A stretch of DNA of 64,000 bases from contig NZ_JACHJK010000005.1 in assembly GCF_014203595.1 (NCBI RefSeq), positions 402,105 to 466,104 on the forward strand. Direction: 5' to 3'. The notes under the pieces are model-generated. The model was given only the letters and a program-made list of their open reading frames with translations. It ran no database searches and had not been told where the DNA came from. The position numbers were made by a program, and so were the translations under genes. Source of the stretch: Streptomyces echinatus (GTDB lineage Bacteria > Actinomycetota > Actinomycetes > Streptomycetales > Streptomycetaceae). Below, one piece after another: positions 49,263 through 57,946 of this stretch. Position 1 is the first letter of the stretch, and each line of letters begins with the position of its first letter.

Positions 49263-51917
49263 GTGAGGCTGGGGACGGATCTGGCGGGCGTCGGGGCCGA
49301 GGTGCTCGCGGCGGCGCTCGGCACGGAGGAGTGGGTCCGGGTCCGGGAACGCTTCGCGCGATGGTTCGCGGACCAGCGGGCTTCCTCCTACGCACGGGAA
49401 CTGCTGAACACCGGGAAGACGGACCCCGGTTCCCCGGAGCCGCTGGAAGCGGTCTGGGCTCCCCGGCTGCGCACCACCCTTGTCCACGCGGCGGACAAGA
49501 ACGCCGCGGCCCGGCAACTGCGGGACCTGATCCACGCCCTGGCTCCCCTCCCGGAACCTTTACCGGCCCCCGCGCCGGCCCCCGCCCTGGCAGAGGAACC
49601 CGGACCGGCCCCCGTCGGGTACCTGGTGGAGGACGCCTGGCCCGACTCCGTCCGGCAGCCGGCGGAGAATCCCGGTCCGGCTCCCGCCCGGCACCTGGAG
49701 GAACCCGGACCGGCCCCCGTCGGGTACCTGGTGGAGGACGCCTGGCCCGACTCCGTCCGGCAGCCGGCGGAGAATCCCGGTCCGGCTCCCGTCCGGCACC
49801 CGGTGGAGGTTCCCGAGATCGAGGCCGTCCCGTACCAGAGGGAGATTCCCGAGCCCCGGCCCGCACCTGACCCCCGGTCCGAGTCCGAGCCCCGGTCCGG
49901 CCCCCGTCCGGAGGGGCCCCCGCGTGCGCTGCCGGCTCTCCCCCCGGAGGGGCCCGAGCCGGTCGTCGGTGACCATGTCGATTTCCGGCAGGCGGACATC
50001 CACGGGCCGGTCATCGGGGTCCAGATCCAGCACGCCTACGGCCCCCGGTCACCGATCGGCCTCCCCGGCCCGGACGAGTGGCCGACGGCCACCGCACTGG
50101 AGCCGCTGGCGCACGGGGTGCGGCCCGCCCGCCGGACGGAGGGCGGCCCGCCCCTGCCGCCGTACGTCCCCCGGGACGCCGACGAAGCCCTGCTGTCCGC
50201 CCTGGCCTCCGCGGCGGCGGACGGCGGCCTCGTCGTGGTGCTGGGGGAGCCGTTCGCGGGCAAGTCGCGCACGGCGCTCGCGCTCCTGGCGGCCGTGCTC
50301 CCGACGGCCCGGGTGTACGCGCCGGACGCCGGCGCGGACCTGCGGGGCCTGCCCGACCTGCTGCGCGGAGCGGCCGGGCACCACGTGCTGTGGCTCGACG
50401 ACCTCGACGGCCACCTCGGCGACGGCGGCCTGGAGCCGCGGCTGCTGGCGCGGCTGGCCGGGCTGAGAGCGGTCGTACTCGCCACCCTGCGCGAGGACGC
50501 CTACGACGAGTACCGGCAGACCCCGCGCGGCCGGGTGCTGGACCTGGCGCAGATGGTGGAGCTGCCCCGGGAGTGGACGGACGCCGAGCGGGCGCGCGCC
50601 GCCGAGCAGGCGGACCCGCGGCTGAGGGAGGCCGCCGGGCTCAGCGGACCGGAAGGGATCGCGACCCACCTCGCCGTGGAACCGCGGCTGTGGGCGGACT
50701 TCCGGCGCTCCCGGCGCAAGCACCCGCGCGGACAGGCGCTGGTGCGGGCGGCGATCGATCTGGCGCGGTGCGGGCTGCGGGGACCGCTGTCCCAGGACCT
50801 GCTCGTGGAGGTCGCCGAGGGCTACGGGCCACCGGGCGGGACGGAACCGGAGACCGTCGAGGAGGCGCTGGAGTGGGCGGCCCGGGAACGCCACGGGGTG
50901 CTGCCGTTGCTGCGGCGCGAGGGGCCGCGGGCCTGGTCGGCGGCGGGCCCGCTGGTGAGCGCGGCCCGGTACGACGAGAAGTTCCCGCCGGTGCGGGACG
51001 CGCTGTGGTCGCGGGCCCTGGACGTCGCGCGGACGGAGAAGGGGTACGACGTCGAGCTGGTGGCCACGCTGGCGGGCGCCGCGTTCGAGCGGGCGGTCGA
51101 CGGCGGGGACAGACCGGTGATGTACCGGCTGGGGCTGCTGGAGGAGTCCCTGGGGCACCACGAGGAGGCCGAGAGCTGGTTCTTGCGGGCGGCCGAGGCC
51201 GGAGTGCCGGAGGCGGCCGGGCACATGGGCCGGCTGCTCGTGGAACGCGGCCGGAGCGAGGAGGCGGAGCCGCTCCTGGAGCAGGCCGCGCAGGCGGGGG
51301 ACCGCGACGCGGCGACGCTGCTCGCCGAGGCGCTGATGGGCAGGGCGGAGCGCTGGCTGCTCGCGGCACAGCGGCCGAGGGGCGCGCGCCTGCTGGCGGA
51401 CATGCGGTTCTGTGTGGCGGACCCGGAGCTGACCTGGGACCGGTACGACTTCGCCGCCTCCCGGGGCTACCCCGACGTCGCGCGCGGCCTGGGGATGCAC
51501 CACCTCGTGACGAACGAGCGCGTGCTGGCCGAGGTGTGGCTGGAGCGCGCGGCGCACGCCGGTGACAAGACGGCGGCCGGGATCCTGCGGGGGCTCCAGG
51601 CCGCGCAGCCGCCGCTGAGCGAGGTCGAGGAGTACTTCGCCCACTTCGCCGAATCGGGAGACTATCCGCTGGACTTCGCCCATCACGGCGTCGTCCTGGA
51701 GAGGATGGACCGTATGGAGGGAGCCGTGGAGCAGTACCGGGCCGCGTACGAGAGCGGAGACCCCTACGGCGCCTACCGGCTCGGGGCCCTGCTCGACCGG
51801 CAGGGCAAACCGGAGGAGGCCCGGGAGTGGTACCGCAGGGCGGCCGACCAAGGGCACCACGCCGCCCGCAAGGCCCTCGGCGAGCTGCCCGACGGTCCGG
51901 ATACCGTCAAGGAGTGA
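49263..51917 (+). CDS. P-loop NTPase with TPR/Sel1-like repeats
   Basis: An 884-residue protein. Residues about 1-95 form a helical N-terminal domain. Residues 100-220 are a Pro-rich linker containing a 35-residue duplication. VDFRQADIHGPVIGVQIQ (about 236-255) is a motif I associate with Streptomyces TPR-NTPases. Walker A GEPFAGKS lies near 329 and Walker B VLWLDDLD near 375, followed by a helical part. The C-terminal about 270 residues are repeats with the alternating Ala/Gly pattern of Sel1/TPR. The architecture is STAND-like, as in signalling or defence NTPases; function is not known. Its stop overlaps the P450 start. GTG 49263 or 49248. Confidence 0.8.
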   Translation: MRLGTDLAGVGAEVLAAALGTEEWVRVRERFARWFADQRASSYARELLNTGKTDPGSPEPLEAVWAPRLRTTLVHAADKNAAARQLRDLIHALAPLPEPLPAPAPAPALAEEPGPAPVGYLVEDAWPDSVRQPAENPGPAPARHLEEPGPAPVGYLVEDAWPDSVRQPAENPGPAPVRHPVEVPEIEAVPYQREIPEPRPAPDPRSESEPRSGPRPEGPPRALPALPPEGPEPVVGDHVDFRQADIHGPVIGVQIQHAYGPRSPIGLPGPDEWPTATALEPLAHGVRPARRTEGGPPLPPYVPRDADEALLSALASAAADGGLVVVLGEPFAGKSRTALALLAAVLPTARVYAPDAGADLRGLPDLLRGAAGHHVLWLDDLDGHLGDGGLEPRLLARLAGLRAVVLATLREDAYDEYRQTPRGRVLDLAQMVELPREWTDAERARAAEQADPRLREAAGLSGPEGIATHLAVEPRLWADFRRSRRKHPRGQALVRAAIDLARCGLRGPLSQDLLVEVAEGYGPPGGTEPETVEEALEWAARERHGVLPLLRREGPRAWSAAGPLVSAARYDEKFPPVRDALWSRALDVARTEKGYDVELVATLAGAAFERAVDGGDRPVMYRLGLLEESLGHHEEAESWFLRAAEAGVPEAAGHMGRLLVERGRSEEAEPLLEQAAQAGDRDAATLLAEALMGRAERWLLAAQRPRGARLLADMRFCVADPELTWDRYDFAASRGYPDVARGLGMHHLVTNERVLAEVWLERAAHAGDKTAAGILRGLQAAQPPLSEVEEYFAHFAESGDYPLDFAHHGVVLERMDRMEGAVEQYRAAYESGDPYGAYRLGALLDRQGKPEEAREWYRRAADQGHHAARKALGELPDGPDTVKE
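49593..49802 (+). repeat. 105-base tandem duplication within the NTPase gene
   Basis: Bases 49593-49697 are repeated at 49698-49802 with only a few differences, giving two copies of the peptide beginning GPAPVGYLVEDAWPDSVR. The unit is 35 codons so the frame is kept. High identity suggests recent duplication. Confidence 0.85.
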
Positions 51918-53440
51918 CCGACCAGCCCCACCCCGACCAGCCGCACCGCGCCCAGCTCCACCGCGACGGGCCTCACCAGCCTCACCCCGGCGAGCCGGCC
52001 CCCTCCCAGCCCCGGCCGGACACCGAGCAGCCGGCTTCCGAGCAGCCCCCCTCCGGGCAGCCGTCCCCCACCGAGCCGGCCCCCACCGAGCCGGCCCCCA
52101 CCGAGCCGTCCCCCACCGAGCCGTCCCCCACGGAGCCGTCCCCCACCGAGCCGTCCCCCACCGAGCCGGCCGCCGCCGAGCTGCCCCCCACGGAGCCGTC
52201 CCCCGCCCTCTTCACGTGGGAGTTCGCCACCGACCCCTACCCCGCCTACGCCTGGCTGCGCGAGCACGCCCCCGTGCACCGGACGCGGCTGCCGAGCGGT
52301 GTCGAGGCATGGCTGGTCACCCGGTACGCAGACGCCCGGCAGGCCCTCGCCGACCAGCGGCTGAGCAAGAACCCGGCCCATCACGACGAGCCCGCGCACG
52401 CCAAGGGCAAGACCGGCATCCCCGGCGAGCGCAAGGCCGAGCTGATGACGCATCTGCTCAACATCGACCCCCCGGACCACACCCGGCTGCGCCGCCTGGT
52501 CAGCAAGGCGTTCACCCCGCGCCGGGTCGCCGAGTTCGCGCCCCGGGTGCAGGAGCTGACCGACCACCTCATCGACCGGTTCGCGAAGACCGGCTCCGCC
52601 GACCTCATCCACGAGTTCGCCTTCCCGCTGCCCATCTACGCCATCTGCGACCTGCTCGGCGTCCCGCGCGAGGACCAGGACGACTTCCGGGACTGGGCGG
52701 GCATGATGATCCGGCACGGGGGAGGGCCCCGGGGCGGGGTCGCCCGGTCGGTGAAGAAGATGCGCGGCTACCTCGCCGAGCTGATCCACAAAAAGCGCGA
52801 GGCGCTGCCGGCCACGCCCGCGCCCGGCGAGGACCTGATCTCCGGCCTCATCCGCGCCTCCGACCACGGCGAGCACCTCACCGAGAACGAGGCCGCCGCC
52901 ATGGCCTTCATCCTCCTGTTCGCCGGCTTCGAGACGACCGTCAACCTCATCGGCAACGGGACCTACGCCCTGCTCACCCACCCCGAGCAGCGCCGGCGGC
53001 TGGAGGAGTCCCTGGCGCGCCGGGAGACGGACCTGCTGGCGACCGGCGTGGAGGAACTGCTGCGCTACGACGGCCCGGTGGAGCTGGCCACCTGGCGGTT
53101 CGCCACGGAGCCGCTGGCCATCGGCGGGCAGGACATCGCGCCGGGCGACCCGGTGCTCGTCGTGCTCGCCGCCGCGGACCGGGACCCGGAGCGGTTCGAC
53201 GATCCGGACGTGCTGGACCTCGCCCGCCGCGACAACCAGCACCTCGGCTACGGCCACGGCATCCACTACTGCCTCGGCGCGCCGCTCGCCCGCCTGGAGG
53301 GCCAGACCGCGCTCGCGACGCTGCTCACCCGTCTGCCCGACCTGCGGCTGGCCGCCGACCCGGCCGAGCTGCGCTGGCGCGGCGGACTCATCATGCGGGG
53401 GCTGCGCACCCTGCCGGTCGAGTTCACGCCCACCGCCTGA
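51914..53440 (+). CDS. Cytochrome P450 with repetitive Pro-rich N-terminal extension (CYP107U1-like by position)
   Basis: A 508-residue P450. The core starts near residue 97; it has the I-helix AGFETT, the EELLR (ExxR) motif and the heme loop YGHGIHYCLGAPLAR with the Cys ligand. The first about 95 residues are Pro/Glu/His-rich and contain repeats of TEPSP/TEPAP. No start codon occurs between 51914 and the P450 fold, so the extension must be translated. Start GTG overlaps the NTPase stop (GTGA). By synteny it corresponds to CYP107U1, linked to development in S. coelicolor; that identity is inferred. Electron partners are not encoded nearby. Confidence 0.9.
   Translation: MTDQPHPDQPHRAQLHRDGPHQPHPGEPAPSQPRPDTEQPASEQPPSGQPSPTEPAPTEPAPTEPSPTEPSPTEPSPTEPSPTEPAAAELPPTEPSPALFTWEFATDPYPAYAWLREHAPVHRTRLPSGVEAWLVTRYADARQALADQRLSKNPAHHDEPAHAKGKTGIPGERKAELMTHLLNIDPPDHTRLRRLVSKAFTPRRVAEFAPRVQELTDHLIDRFAKTGSADLIHEFAFPLPIYAICDLLGVPREDQDDFRDWAGMMIRHGGGPRGGVARSVKKMRGYLAELIHKKREALPATPAPGEDLISGLIRASDHGEHLTENEAAAMAFILLFAGFETTVNLIGNGTYALLTHPEQRRRLEESLARRETDLLATGVEELLRYDGPVELATWRFATEPLAIGGQDIAPGDPVLVVLAAADRDPERFDDPDVLDLARRDNQHLGYGHGIHYCLGAPLARLEGQTALATLLTRLPDLRLAADPAELRWRGGLIMRGLRTLPVEFTPTA
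52061..52205 (+). repeat. 15-base tandem repeats in the P450 gene
   Basis: About nine units of CCGTCCCCCACCGAG or close variants (some CCGGC...) lie in tandem, encoding (T/P)EP-type pentapeptides. The frame is kept by the 15-base period, so unit number can vary without a frameshift. Confidence 0.85.
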
Positions 53441-53510
53441 ACACAGTCCCTCCGCGCAACATGACACGCGTTCAGCTCTGTGATCTTCACGTGATCTGCG
53501 CGGCATGAAC

Positions 53511-53538
53511 TTGTGACAAGTGATCGTCTGCCTATACG
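53511..53538 (+). promoter_or_regulatory. Candidate promoter of rpfC
   Basis: TTGTGA (53511-53516) and TATACG (53533-53538) are 16 bases apart and about 70 bases before the start codon, in an otherwise GC-rich gap. Confidence 0.45.
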
Positions 53539-53604
53539 TTCACCCATCAGCGTGGCGGGGCATCTCCGCCGCGCCGGTCCCGCTGTCGCTCGAAAGGCAT
53601 CTGC

Positions 53605-54663
53605 ATGCTCTCCGGGAACGGTCGACACCGTCGCCCTCGTCAGGCTCCTGCTCTTCTCGTCGCGGCCGGAGTGACCGGCTCGGCCATCGCCATCCCGCTC
53701 CTCGGCGCCGCGAGCGCCAACGCGGCCGAGGGTACGACGTGGGACAAGGTGGCCGAGTGCGAGAGCGGCGGCTCATGGAGCGCCGACACCGGCAACGGGT
53801 ACTACGGCGGCCTGCAGATCTCGCAGGACGACTGGGGCAAGTACGGCGGCACCCAGTACGCGGACAGCGCCGACCAGGCCAGCCGCCAGCAGCAGATCTC
53901 CGTCGCCGAGAAGATCCTGGCCGACCGCGGCACCACCCCCTGGGCCACCTGCGCCCTGCTGTCCGGGCTGACCACGGACTCGGGCTCGGCGGACGTCGAC
54001 ACGGGTGTCGGCGCCTCCGACGACGCCGACGGCGGCTCGGGCAACTCGCAGGGACAGAGCGACAACAACGGAAAGTCCGACACCTCCGACACCTCGGACT
54101 CGTCCGGTCTGCCGGATTCTTCACCCTCCACCGGTGCCGACGCCGATGCCGGCTCCCCTGCCGGGTCCTCGTCGGACAAGAACGGCAAATCCACCCCGAA
54201 GCCGGGCACGGATGCCGACAAGGACGCCGATTCCGCCGGGACCGACACTCCCAAGTCCGACAAGTCCCCCTCGCGGGACACCGGAACTCCGCAGGGAACC
54301 GGCAGCACCCCCACGGCCACCCCGGACGCCGGGACCGAGGACAACGCGCGGCAGGCCGCCGGTTCTTGGAGCCTGGTCGACACCGGGACCCTCGGCAACG
54401 GCGGACGCCACCGGGGCGTGAGCGCGGACGAAAGCGGCGCAAACGGTCAGAGCGCCACCGGCTCCGGCCGGCACGCCTCCCGCGAACCGGGCACCTATGT
54501 CGTCCGCGAGGGCGACTCCCTCGTCTCCATCGCCGACTCCCTTGACGTCGACGGCGGATGGCACGCGCTGTACGCGACGAACAAGAAGGCCATCGGGTCC
54601 GACCCGAACCACATCACTGCCGGTCAGACCCTGGAAGTCAGGGGCGAAAAGGACACGAAGTAG
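53605..54663 (+). CDS. rpfC: Secreted Rpf-like transglycosylase with LysM (RpfC)
   Basis: A 352-residue resuscitation-promoting-factor protein that cleaves peptidoglycan during germination and growth. The signal peptide ends near ANA. The Rpf domain follows (WDKVAECESGGSWSADTGNG, with the catalytic Glu), then a long Asp/Ser/Gly-rich linker (about 120-290) and a C-terminal LysM (YVVREGDSLVSIADSLDVDG). ATG 53605 follows GAAAGG. The name follows my memory that S. coelicolor rpfC adjoins rpfA. Confidence 0.88.
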   Translation: MLSGNGRHRRPRQAPALLVAAGVTGSAIAIPLLGAASANAAEGTTWDKVAECESGGSWSADTGNGYYGGLQISQDDWGKYGGTQYADSADQASRQQQISVAEKILADRGTTPWATCALLSGLTTDSGSADVDTGVGASDDADGGSGNSQGQSDNNGKSDTSDTSDSSGLPDSSPSTGADADAGSPAGSSSDKNGKSTPKPGTDADKDADSAGTDTPKSDKSPSRDTGTPQGTGSTPTATPDAGTEDNARQAAGSWSLVDTGTLGNGGRHRGVSADESGANGQSATGSGRHASREPGTYVVREGDSLVSIADSLDVDGGWHALYATNKKAIGSDPNHITAGQTLEVRGEKDTK

Positions 54664-54802
54664 CGGGAGTTGACGCCCCACTAAGCGCCTTAATGTCCGG
54701 TTTGGCGAAAGTGTGGGATGAGTCTCAGAAGCCCTGATCGTCTTTGAAATTCCGCGGATCGCGTGTCTACGGTCGAGGCCGCTCGTCACCACGAGCCCCG
54801 GC

Positions 54803-55008
54803 AATCGCCACGCCGAATCCTGCCAGTGGTTGCCCGGGAACAGTCGTCGCGTCAAGCGCCGTAGGCAGGAGCGGGGGACCCAAGGTAAGTGCCGGGACCA
54901 GCAGTTGAAGCTGGCACCGGCTGGGGGTGAAGCCGCATCTCACGGAAGCGTGGGATGCGGCCGGGCAACTCAACCGGCCCGAACCCGACAGCTCACCTCG
55001 TAGGCGTC
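54803..55008 (+). ncRNA. c-di-AMP (ydaO/yuaA) riboswitch upstream of rpfA
   Basis: The leader contains the conserved ydaO blocks in order: GCCGAATCCTGCC, GGGGGACCCAAGGTAAGTGCC (20-base core GGGGGACCCAAGGTAAGTGC), GGGGTGAAGCCGC, and near the end CCCGAACCCGACAGCTCACC with CTCGTAGGCGT. Such switches bind c-di-AMP and turn expression off. The same switch upstream of rpfA in S. coelicolor is documented. It ends a few bases before GAGGGG, the rpfA ribosome site. I see no clear terminator after it, so the off-state mechanism is uncertain. The gap 54664-54802 should hold the promoter. Confidence 0.92.
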
Positions 55009-55025
55009 GGTGAGGGGATCGATCC

Positions 55026-55727
55026 ATGCTGTTTACCGGCAAGGGCAAGCACCGTCGTCCGTCCAAGGCCATCCGCGCCGTCGCGCTGGCCGGTGTCACC
55101 GGCGCCGCCGTCGCCGCCCCGCTCATGGCGGCCGGCACCGCCTCCGCGGCCACCTCCGCCGAGTGGGACACGGTCGCCCAGTGCGAGTCCGGCGGCAACT
55201 GGTCCATCAACACCGGCAACGGCTACTACGGCGGTCTGCAGTTCTCCGCCTCCACCTGGGCCGCGTACGGCGGCACCGCCTACGCCCCGCAGGCCAACCA
55301 GGCCTCCAAGGCGCAGCAGATAGCCGTCGCCGAGAAGGTCCTCGCCGCGCAGGGCAAGGGTGCCTGGCCGGTCTGCGGCACGGGCCTGTCGAGCACCCCG
55401 AACAACGGCTCCGCCCCGAGCGCCCCCGCGAAGCCGGACTCGGGCAGCACCGCCACCCGCTCCACCGACCAGCAGGCCGCCTCCCGCTCCGCCGAGCGCC
55501 CCGCCGCGTCCACGGGCAAGAGCCAGAGCAAGACCGTCACCACCCCGACCGGCAAGAAGGTCAAGAAGGGCGACGGCGAGTACAAGGTCGTCACCGGCGA
55601 CACCCTCAGCACCATCGCCGACAAGCACCACGTCCAGGGCGGCTGGCAGAAGCTGTTCGAGCTGAACAAGGACGTCGTCGAGAGCGCCGACCTCATCTAC
55701 CCCGGTCAGCAGCTGCACCTGAAGTGA
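55026..55727 (+). CDS. rpfA: Resuscitation-promoting factor RpfA (transglycosylase + LysM)
   Basis: A 233-residue secreted Rpf. The signal peptide ends near ASAA. The Rpf domain has EWDTVAQCESGGNWSINTGN with the catalytic Glu; a linker of about 55 residues and a LysM (YKVVTGDTLSTIADKHHV) follow. It hydrolyses peptidoglycan to allow spore germination. It shares its domain plan with rpfC upstream, so the two are probably tandem duplicates, but only this one has the riboswitch. ATG 55026. Confidence 0.93.
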   Translation: MLFTGKGKHRRPSKAIRAVALAGVTGAAVAAPLMAAGTASAATSAEWDTVAQCESGGNWSINTGNGYYGGLQFSASTWAAYGGTAYAPQANQASKAQQIAVAEKVLAAQGKGAWPVCGTGLSSTPNNGSAPSAPAKPDSGSTATRSTDQQAASRSAERPAASTGKSQSKTVTTPTGKKVKKGDGEYKVVTGDTLSTIADKHHVQGGWQKLFELNKDVVESADLIYPGQQLHLK

Positions 55728-55817
55728 CCTCCGGCTCCGAGCCGGACCGCGGGGCCCGCACAGCGGTGCGGGCCACCCCGAAGGCCCCCGTGCGGGCCAC
55801 CCCCCGTCCCCACGGGT

Positions 55818-55866
55818 CCCCGTCCCGGTGCGTGTTCCCCCGTACGCACCGGGGCGGGGCTTTTTT
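55818..55866 (+). terminator. Rho-independent terminator after rpfA
   Basis: A GC-rich stem (55818-55833 with 55844-55859) is followed directly by TTTTTT at 55861-55866. This is a canonical T-tailed terminator, uncommon in Streptomyces. Upstream (55728-55817) is only repeated GC-rich sequence. Confidence 0.9.
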
Positions 55867-55899
55867 GTGCCCGCAGCGCACGGGAGTCCGCCGAAGCCC

Positions 55900-55920
55900 T
55901 TTGTTTCGTGAACGAACAAA
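55900..55920 (+). promoter_or_regulatory. Inverted repeat in the eno promoter region
   Basis: TTTGTT-t-CGT-ga-ACG-AACAAA is an inverted repeat, perfect except for one extra T, in an AT-rich spot 120 bases before eno. It may be an operator. The rest of 55867-56043 shows the eno ribosome site AAGGAG (56032-56037) and no gene. Confidence 0.4.
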
Positions 55921-56043
55921 AGGTACGGTCGGCATGTCCACGGGGCGGTCGGTCGGTGGCCGACGGCCCCGGGACGGTTAGGCTCTAGTCGCAAGGCCCA
56001 CCAGCCCCGCACTTCCAGCGTCACATCCAAGAAGGAGATGCTC

Positions 56044-57324
56044 GTGCCGTCCATCGACGTCGTCGTAGCCCGGGAAATCCTGGACTCCCGAGGCAACCCC
56101 ACGGTCGAGGTCGAGGTCGGCCTCGACGACGGCAGCACGGGTCGTGCCGCCGTCCCGTCCGGCGCCTCGACCGGCGCCTTCGAGGCCATCGAGCTGCGCG
56201 ACGGTGACCCGAACCGCTACCAGGGCAAGGGTGTCGAGAAGGCCGTCCTCGCCGTCATCGAGCAGATCGGCCCGGAGCTGGTCGGCTACGACGCCACCGA
56301 GCAGCGCCTGATCGACCAGGCCATGTTCGACCTGGACGCCACCGACAACAAGGGCTCGCTCGGCGCCAACGCCATCCTCGGCGTCTCCCTCGCCGTCGCG
56401 CACGCCGCCTCCGAGGCCAGCGACCTCCCGCTCTTCCGCTACCTGGGCGGCCCGAACGCGCACCTGCTGCCGGTGCCGATGATGAACATCCTGAACGGCG
56501 GCTCGCACGCCGACTCCAACGTGGACATCCAGGAGTTCATGATCGCCCCGATCGGCGCGGAGTCCTTCTCCGAGGCCCTGCGCTGGGGCACCGAGGTCTA
56601 CCACACCCTCAAGAAGGTCCTGAAGAACAAGGGCCTGTCCACCGGCCTCGGCGACGAGGGCGGTTTCGCCCCGAACCTCGGCTCCAACCGCGAGGCCCTC
56701 GACCTCATCCTCGAAGCGATCAAGGAAGCCGGCTACGCGCCCGGCGAGCAGATCGCCCTCGCGCTCGACGTCGCCGCCTCCGAGTTCTACAAGGACGGCA
56801 AGTACCTCTTCGAGGGCAAGGAGCGCTCCGCCGCCGAGATGACGGAGTACTACGAGGAGCTCGTCGCGGCCTACCCGCTCGTCTCCATCGAGGACCCGCT
56901 GTTCGAGGACGACTGGGCCGGCTGGAAGGTCATCACCGACAAGCTCGGCGACAAGGTCCAGCTGGTCGGCGACGACCTGTTCGTCACCAACCCCGAGCGC
57001 CTCGCCCGCGGCATCGAGGACGGCGCCGCCAACGCCCTGCTGGTCAAGGTGAACCAGATCGGCTCGCTGACCGAGACCCTGGACGCCGTCGAGCTGGCCC
57101 AGCGCAACGGCTTCAAGTGCATGATGTCCCACCGTTCCGGCGAGACCGAGGACGTCACCATCGCCGACCTGGCCGTCGCCACCAACTGCGGCCAGATCAA
57201 GACCGGCGCGCCGGCCCGCTCCGAGCGCGTCGCCAAGTACAACCAGCTGCTGCGCATCGAGGAGATCCTCGACGACGCCGCGGTGTACGCGGGCCGCAGC
57301 GCCTTCCCGCGCTTCAAGGGCTGA
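56044..57324 (+). CDS. eno: Enolase (phosphopyruvate hydratase)
   Basis: A 426-residue enolase converting 2-phosphoglycerate to PEP. AREILDSRGNPTVEVEV, GASTGAFEAIELRD, LPVPMMNILNGGSHADSN and the metal/lysine region SHRSGETEDVTIADLA are all present. I chose GTG 56044, 6 bases after AAGGAG; ATG 56038 abuts that site and is unlikely. Length is normal. First of a cluster with divIC, DUF501 and ppx, all on the plus strand. Confidence 0.97.
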   Translation: MPSIDVVVAREILDSRGNPTVEVEVGLDDGSTGRAAVPSGASTGAFEAIELRDGDPNRYQGKGVEKAVLAVIEQIGPELVGYDATEQRLIDQAMFDLDATDNKGSLGANAILGVSLAVAHAASEASDLPLFRYLGGPNAHLLPVPMMNILNGGSHADSNVDIQEFMIAPIGAESFSEALRWGTEVYHTLKKVLKNKGLSTGLGDEGGFAPNLGSNREALDLILEAIKEAGYAPGEQIALALDVAASEFYKDGKYLFEGKERSAAEMTEYYEELVAAYPLVSIEDPLFEDDWAGWKVITDKLGDKVQLVGDDLFVTNPERLARGIEDGAANALLVKVNQIGSLTETLDAVELAQRNGFKCMMSHRSGETEDVTIADLAVATNCGQIKTGAPARSERVAKYNQLLRIEEILDDAAVYAGRSAFPRFKG

Positions 57325-57421
57325 CCCCACCAGGGTCACGGCTCCGCCAGTCGTACGTACGTCCCCGTACTCGGTCCCGTACCGTGTGCGGGGACGTACG
57401 CACGTGAAGGGGAGGCGGGAC

Positions 57422-57898
57422 ATGGCCGTGAAGGACCGGGACCGGTTCTCCACCGCGACCAGGCTCAGGCTGCTCGGCGAACAGACCGCGGCCCGGGTTT
57501 ACCGCTCCCAGACCAAACGGCAGGCCCGCCGCTCCCGGCTCACCGGCCGCGCGGCGCTGCTCGCCCTGGTGGTGTGCACGATGATCGTCGCGCTCGCCTA
57601 CCCCATGCGGCAGTACGTCTCCCAGCGCGCCGAGATCGCCGACCAGCGACGGCAGCAGGAGCAGGCCCGCGAACGCGTCGAGCAGCTGCGCGACCTCAAG
57701 GCGCGCTGGCGGGACGACGCCTACGCCGAGCAGCAGATCCGGCGCAGGCTGCACTACGTGAGGCCCGGTGAGACCGGGTACGTGGTCATCGACCCGGGCA
57801 CGGCCAAGCAGTCCCGCGCCGCTCTCGGGGCCGCCCACCGGCCCTGGTACGCGAACGTCTGGGACGGCGTCGACAAGTCCGACGCCTCCGACCAGTGA
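57422..57898 (+). CDS. divIC: Septum formation initiator DivIC/FtsB-like
   Basis: A 158-residue bitopic membrane protein. A basic cytoplasmic N-terminus of about 45 residues precedes one helix (LLALVVCTMIVALAYPM) and an extracytoplasmic coiled coil (EIADQRRQQEQARERVEQLR). AYAEQQIRRRLHYVRPGETG is the conserved end of the DivIC domain. It belongs to the FtsB-FtsL-FtsQ division complex. Its place after eno is conserved in actinobacteria. ATG 57422 follows GGGGAGG. Confidence 0.93.
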   Translation: MAVKDRDRFSTATRLRLLGEQTAARVYRSQTKRQARRSRLTGRAALLALVVCTMIVALAYPMRQYVSQRAEIADQRRQQEQARERVEQLRDLKARWRDDAYAEQQIRRRLHYVRPGETGYVVIDPGTAKQSRAALGAAHRPWYANVWDGVDKSDASDQ

Positions 57899-57946
57899 CC
57901 GGCCCGCCGGGCCGGTAACCGACAGAAAGCCAGTCTGAAAGCAGTC

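Noticed and set aside
52061..52205. 15-base tandem units as a CRISPR or origin iteron array
   Set aside because: Units are contiguous, without spacers, in frame within the P450 gene, and encode a peptide repeat.
56038..56043. ATG 56038 as the eno start
   Set aside because: It directly abuts AAGGAG, leaving no spacing; GTG 56044 gives the usual 426-residue protein.
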